Of a stretch of DNA of 64,000 nt, positions 62,053 through 64,000 are shown piece after piece. The translations under genes and the position numbers were made by a program. Source of the DNA: Desulforhopalus singaporensis (GTDB taxonomy: Bacteria; Desulfobacterota; Desulfobulbia; Desulfobulbales; Desulfocapsaceae). The notes below the pieces were generated by a model. That model saw nothing but the letters and a program-made list of their open reading frames with translations, did not search any database and was not told the origin of the DNA. The stretch covers positions 62,001-126,000 of the forward strand of contig NZ_FNJI01000006.1 of assembly GCF_900104445.1 (NCBI RefSeq), given 5' to 3'. The first letter of the stretch is position 1, and the number at the start of each line of letters is the position of its first letter.

Positions 62053-63189
62053 ATGACAATTGAAACAGCTCTGAGAAAAATAGTGGTCCGTCCCGCGATT
62101 CTGGAGAGAAATTTCAAGAATCTGCAAAAGTTTGTAGGTGCAGGGACGGTGGTTATGGCAATGGTTAAGGGCGACGCGTACGGACACGGCATGGTTGAGG
62201 CGGCTCAAGCGTTTGCCAGAGGAGGATGTACGGTTTTCGGAGTGGTCGACACGGTCGAAGCGGTAACGCTCAGGGAAAACGGGGTTGCAGGAAAAATTTT
62301 TGTCACCATGGGGTTTGATCCTGAAGAAAGCGGTCAGTTTGTAAAATATGACCTGACCCCGGTGATCTACAGCCTCCAGGCGGCTCAAGCACTTAACGAT
62401 GTGGCAAAACAGGCAGGTACAACCATAAAAGTGCATGTCAAGGTCGATACAGGCATGACCAGGCTTGGCATTATGCCAGGTGAACTGCCTGCTTTTCTGG
62501 AAAAAATCGAGTCGCTGAAAAATTTGCGGGCGGCTGGGATCATGAGCCATTTCCCGGAATCGGACAATCCCCGTTCCGAAGGCACCAAAAAGGCCATTGC
62601 CGTTTTTTCATCACTGAATGAACAGTCGCTGAAATCAGGCCAGACCGTAAATCATATCGCCAATTCGGGTGCGGCTCTTCATTTTCCCGAAGCTCGCTTT
62701 GGTATGGTGCGTGCAGGCATTGCCCTGTATGGCTACCATCCGGCAGGCAGAGAGGCAACCAAGGTCATGGCCGCCACCCACAGCCTTCTGCCGGCAATGG
62801 AGTTCAAGACCGTCGTCCTTCAGGTTAAAGAGGTGGAAAAAGGAGTGGGTGTGAGTTACGGTCACACCTTTGTGACAGGGGGCCGGACAAGGCTTGCAAC
62901 TATTCCGGTCGGTTATGAAAACGGCTTTTCCAGGAGTCTGTCCAACCGCGGCAGGGTGCTTATCCATAGACAATACGCACCGATCCGGGGAAGAATCTGC
63001 ATGAATATGTGCATGGTCGACGTGACCGGGATCGCCGGGGTGAAGGCTGGCGATGAAGTCGTTGTCATGGGACGGCAGGGACAAAAAGAAATCAGTGCGG
63101 ACAACATAGCCGATACGGTGAATACCATCAGCTATGAAATTCTCTGCATGCTGGGCAAGAATAACAAAAAAGAATATCGGTTGGGTTAG
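62053..63189 (+). CDS. alr: Alanine racemase
   Basis: 378 residues. PLP Lys in VVMAMVKGDAYGHGMVEA, catalytic Tyr in GVGVSYGHTF, RGRICMNMCMVDVT. Makes D-alanine for peptidoglycan. ArgS starts 1 bp after its stop. Confidence 0.97.
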   Translation: MTIETALRKIVVRPAILERNFKNLQKFVGAGTVVMAMVKGDAYGHGMVEAAQAFARGGCTVFGVVDTVEAVTLRENGVAGKIFVTMGFDPEESGQFVKYDLTPVIYSLQAAQALNDVAKQAGTTIKVHVKVDTGMTRLGIMPGELPAFLEKIESLKNLRAAGIMSHFPESDNPRSEGTKKAIAVFSSLNEQSLKSGQTVNHIANSGAALHFPEARFGMVRAGIALYGYHPAGREATKVMAATHSLLPAMEFKTVVLQVKEVEKGVGVSYGHTFVTGGRTRLATIPVGYENGFSRSLSNRGRVLIHRQYAPIRGRICMNMCMVDVTGIAGVKAGDEVVVMGRQGQKEISADNIADTVNTISYEILCMLGKNNKKEYRLG

Positions 63190-63190
63190 G

Positions 63191-64000
63191 ATGATTCGCA
63201 AAGAACTGAAAAGAATCCTCGAAGATTGTTTCGAGCAGGGTGTGGCCGACGGGCTGTGGACGGAAAAGGGTGCCGGTAAATTCACCGTAGAGCTCCCAAA
63301 GCATGAGGGACAGGGAGATTTTTCCACCAACTTTGCGTTGGTCCTGGCCGGTATTGAAAAAAAGAATCCCAGGGAGATCGCGTCACAGCTGACGACAAAA
63401 CTGACTGCTGACAAAGCTCTCATAGAGCGCGTAGAGGTGGCCGGGCCTGGTTTTGTCAACATCTTTGTCAATCATGATGCCTGGCGTGCGGTCATTCCCG
63501 CGATAATGTCCCGGGGTGAAATGTTCGGCAGGAGCAACGTCGGCAACGGGAGAAGAGTGATGGTCGAGTTCGTCAGCGCCAACCCGACGGGGCCTCTGAG
63601 CATCGGTCACGGTCGTCAGGCCATTCTGGGCGACTCCATAGCGCGGCTGCTTGATGCGACCGGGCACGACGTGTTCCGGGAGTACTACTATAACGACGCC
63701 GGACGCCAGATGCGGGTGCTCGGAGAATCGACCCGTGCCCGCTATCTTGAACTGCTGGGGGAGGATGCTGTTTTTCCTGAAGATGGATATCAGGGTGAGT
63801 ATATTCTTGAAATAGCTCAGGAACTGCGCAATGAACACGGTGCGGACCTGAAGGATCATGAACCGGTGGATCCTTTCAAGAAAAAAGCGGAACAGTATAT
63901 TTTTAACGATATCGCGAACACCCTCGCGAGGATGGACATCAAGTTTGACAATTACTTCAATGAACATTCGCTTTATGAGGACGGTCATATAGACGATGTG
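63191..64000 (+). CDS. argS: Arginyl-tRNA synthetase (N-terminal part; runs off the window)
   Basis: 270 codons visible from ATG 63191. N-terminal Add-1 domain, then VEFVSANPTGPLSIGHGRQA, the class I HIGH-type motif, and REYYYNDAGRQM. Begins 1 bp after alr. The KMSKS part is beyond the edge. Confidence 0.95.
   Translation, partial: MIRKELKRILEDCFEQGVADGLWTEKGAGKFTVELPKHEGQGDFSTNFALVLAGIEKKNPREIASQLTTKLTADKALIERVEVAGPGFVNIFVNHDAWRAVIPAIMSRGEMFGRSNVGNGRRVMVEFVSANPTGPLSIGHGRQAILGDSIARLLDATGHDVFREYYYNDAGRQMRVLGESTRARYLELLGEDAVFPEDGYQGEYILEIAQELRNEHGADLKDHEPVDPFKKKAEQYIFNDIANTLARMDIKFDNYFNEHSLYEDGHIDDV

Noticed and set aside
1-64000. tRNA, rRNA and CRISPR genes
   Set aside because: I looked at intergenic regions for T-loop signatures and regular repeats and saw none; this was by eye only.

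Overview
The window reads like the chromosome of a strictly anaerobic, respiratory Desulfobacterota bacterium (Desulfobulbales-like is my best guess). The pointers are a methylmalonyl-CoA (propionate) operon, many small ferredoxins, hybrid cluster protein, flavodiiron protein and rubrerythrin-type genes, a PxxKW cysteine-rich protein, MglA/Roadblock genes and a Rieske/cytochrome b pair. This assignment is inference from gene content; there is no rRNA to confirm it. I saw no tRNA, rRNA, CRISPR array or intact transposon.

Layout. 1-7053 (minus): a propionate/methylmalonyl-CoA operon running from a gutted carboxyltransferase gene through the Na+-pump subunits (OadG-like, biotin carrier, OadB-like), a TetR regulator, epimerase and mutase to the MeaB/ArgK chaperone. 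A repeated 15-bp palindrome (TGTAAC-N3-GTTACA) sits at the operon promoter and before tetR and is probably the TetR operator. 7768-10478 (plus): acrylyl-CoA-reductase-like oxidoreductase, histone-deacetylase-like hydrolase, CBS/ACT protein. 10602-12296 (minus): exported protein and RNase D. 12681-18145 (plus): two peptide-ABC permeases, then mlaEFDC with a cyclic-nucleotide-binding protein. 18347-28830 (plus): yceD-rpmF-plsX-fabH, an acyl-CoA dehydrogenase with etfBA, fabG-acpP-fabF, rpiB, nrdR, ribD. The dehydrogenase/ETF genes take the place where fabD is usual.

28851-33833 is mainly minus: ParB-like protein, IHF alpha, PilC, PxxKW protein (plus), YggS, TatD. 34172-37096 (plus) is a three-gene set of Roadblock protein, MglA-type GTPase and a 609-residue acidic protein with three copies of one helical block; this is the best candidate for an undescribed system. 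37106-42624 (minus): cytochrome b, Rieske protein, coaD, rsmD, psd, ilvH, ilvB. 42890-44834 (plus): leuA behind a complete attenuator (promoter, Leu-rich leader peptide, antiterminator, terminator). 44949-47771: NCX-like carrier, thiol-redox protein, second CBS/ACT protein, YkgJ-type protein.

48002-56146 is a stress island: ferredoxin-type protein and hcp, each behind an FNR/HcpR-like box at the same distance, then a methyltransferase, rhodanese-metallohydrolase, rhodanese-rubrerythrin fusion, unknown protein, flavodiiron protein and a small ferredoxin. 56356-64000 (plus): uvrB, DUF374 acyltransferase, cbiA (B12 for the mutase), a small Cys protein (minus), ferredoxin, membrane protein, alr and the start of argS.

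Most genes belong to families I recognise. Family calls rest on motifs read by eye and on remembered consensus sequences, not on a database search.
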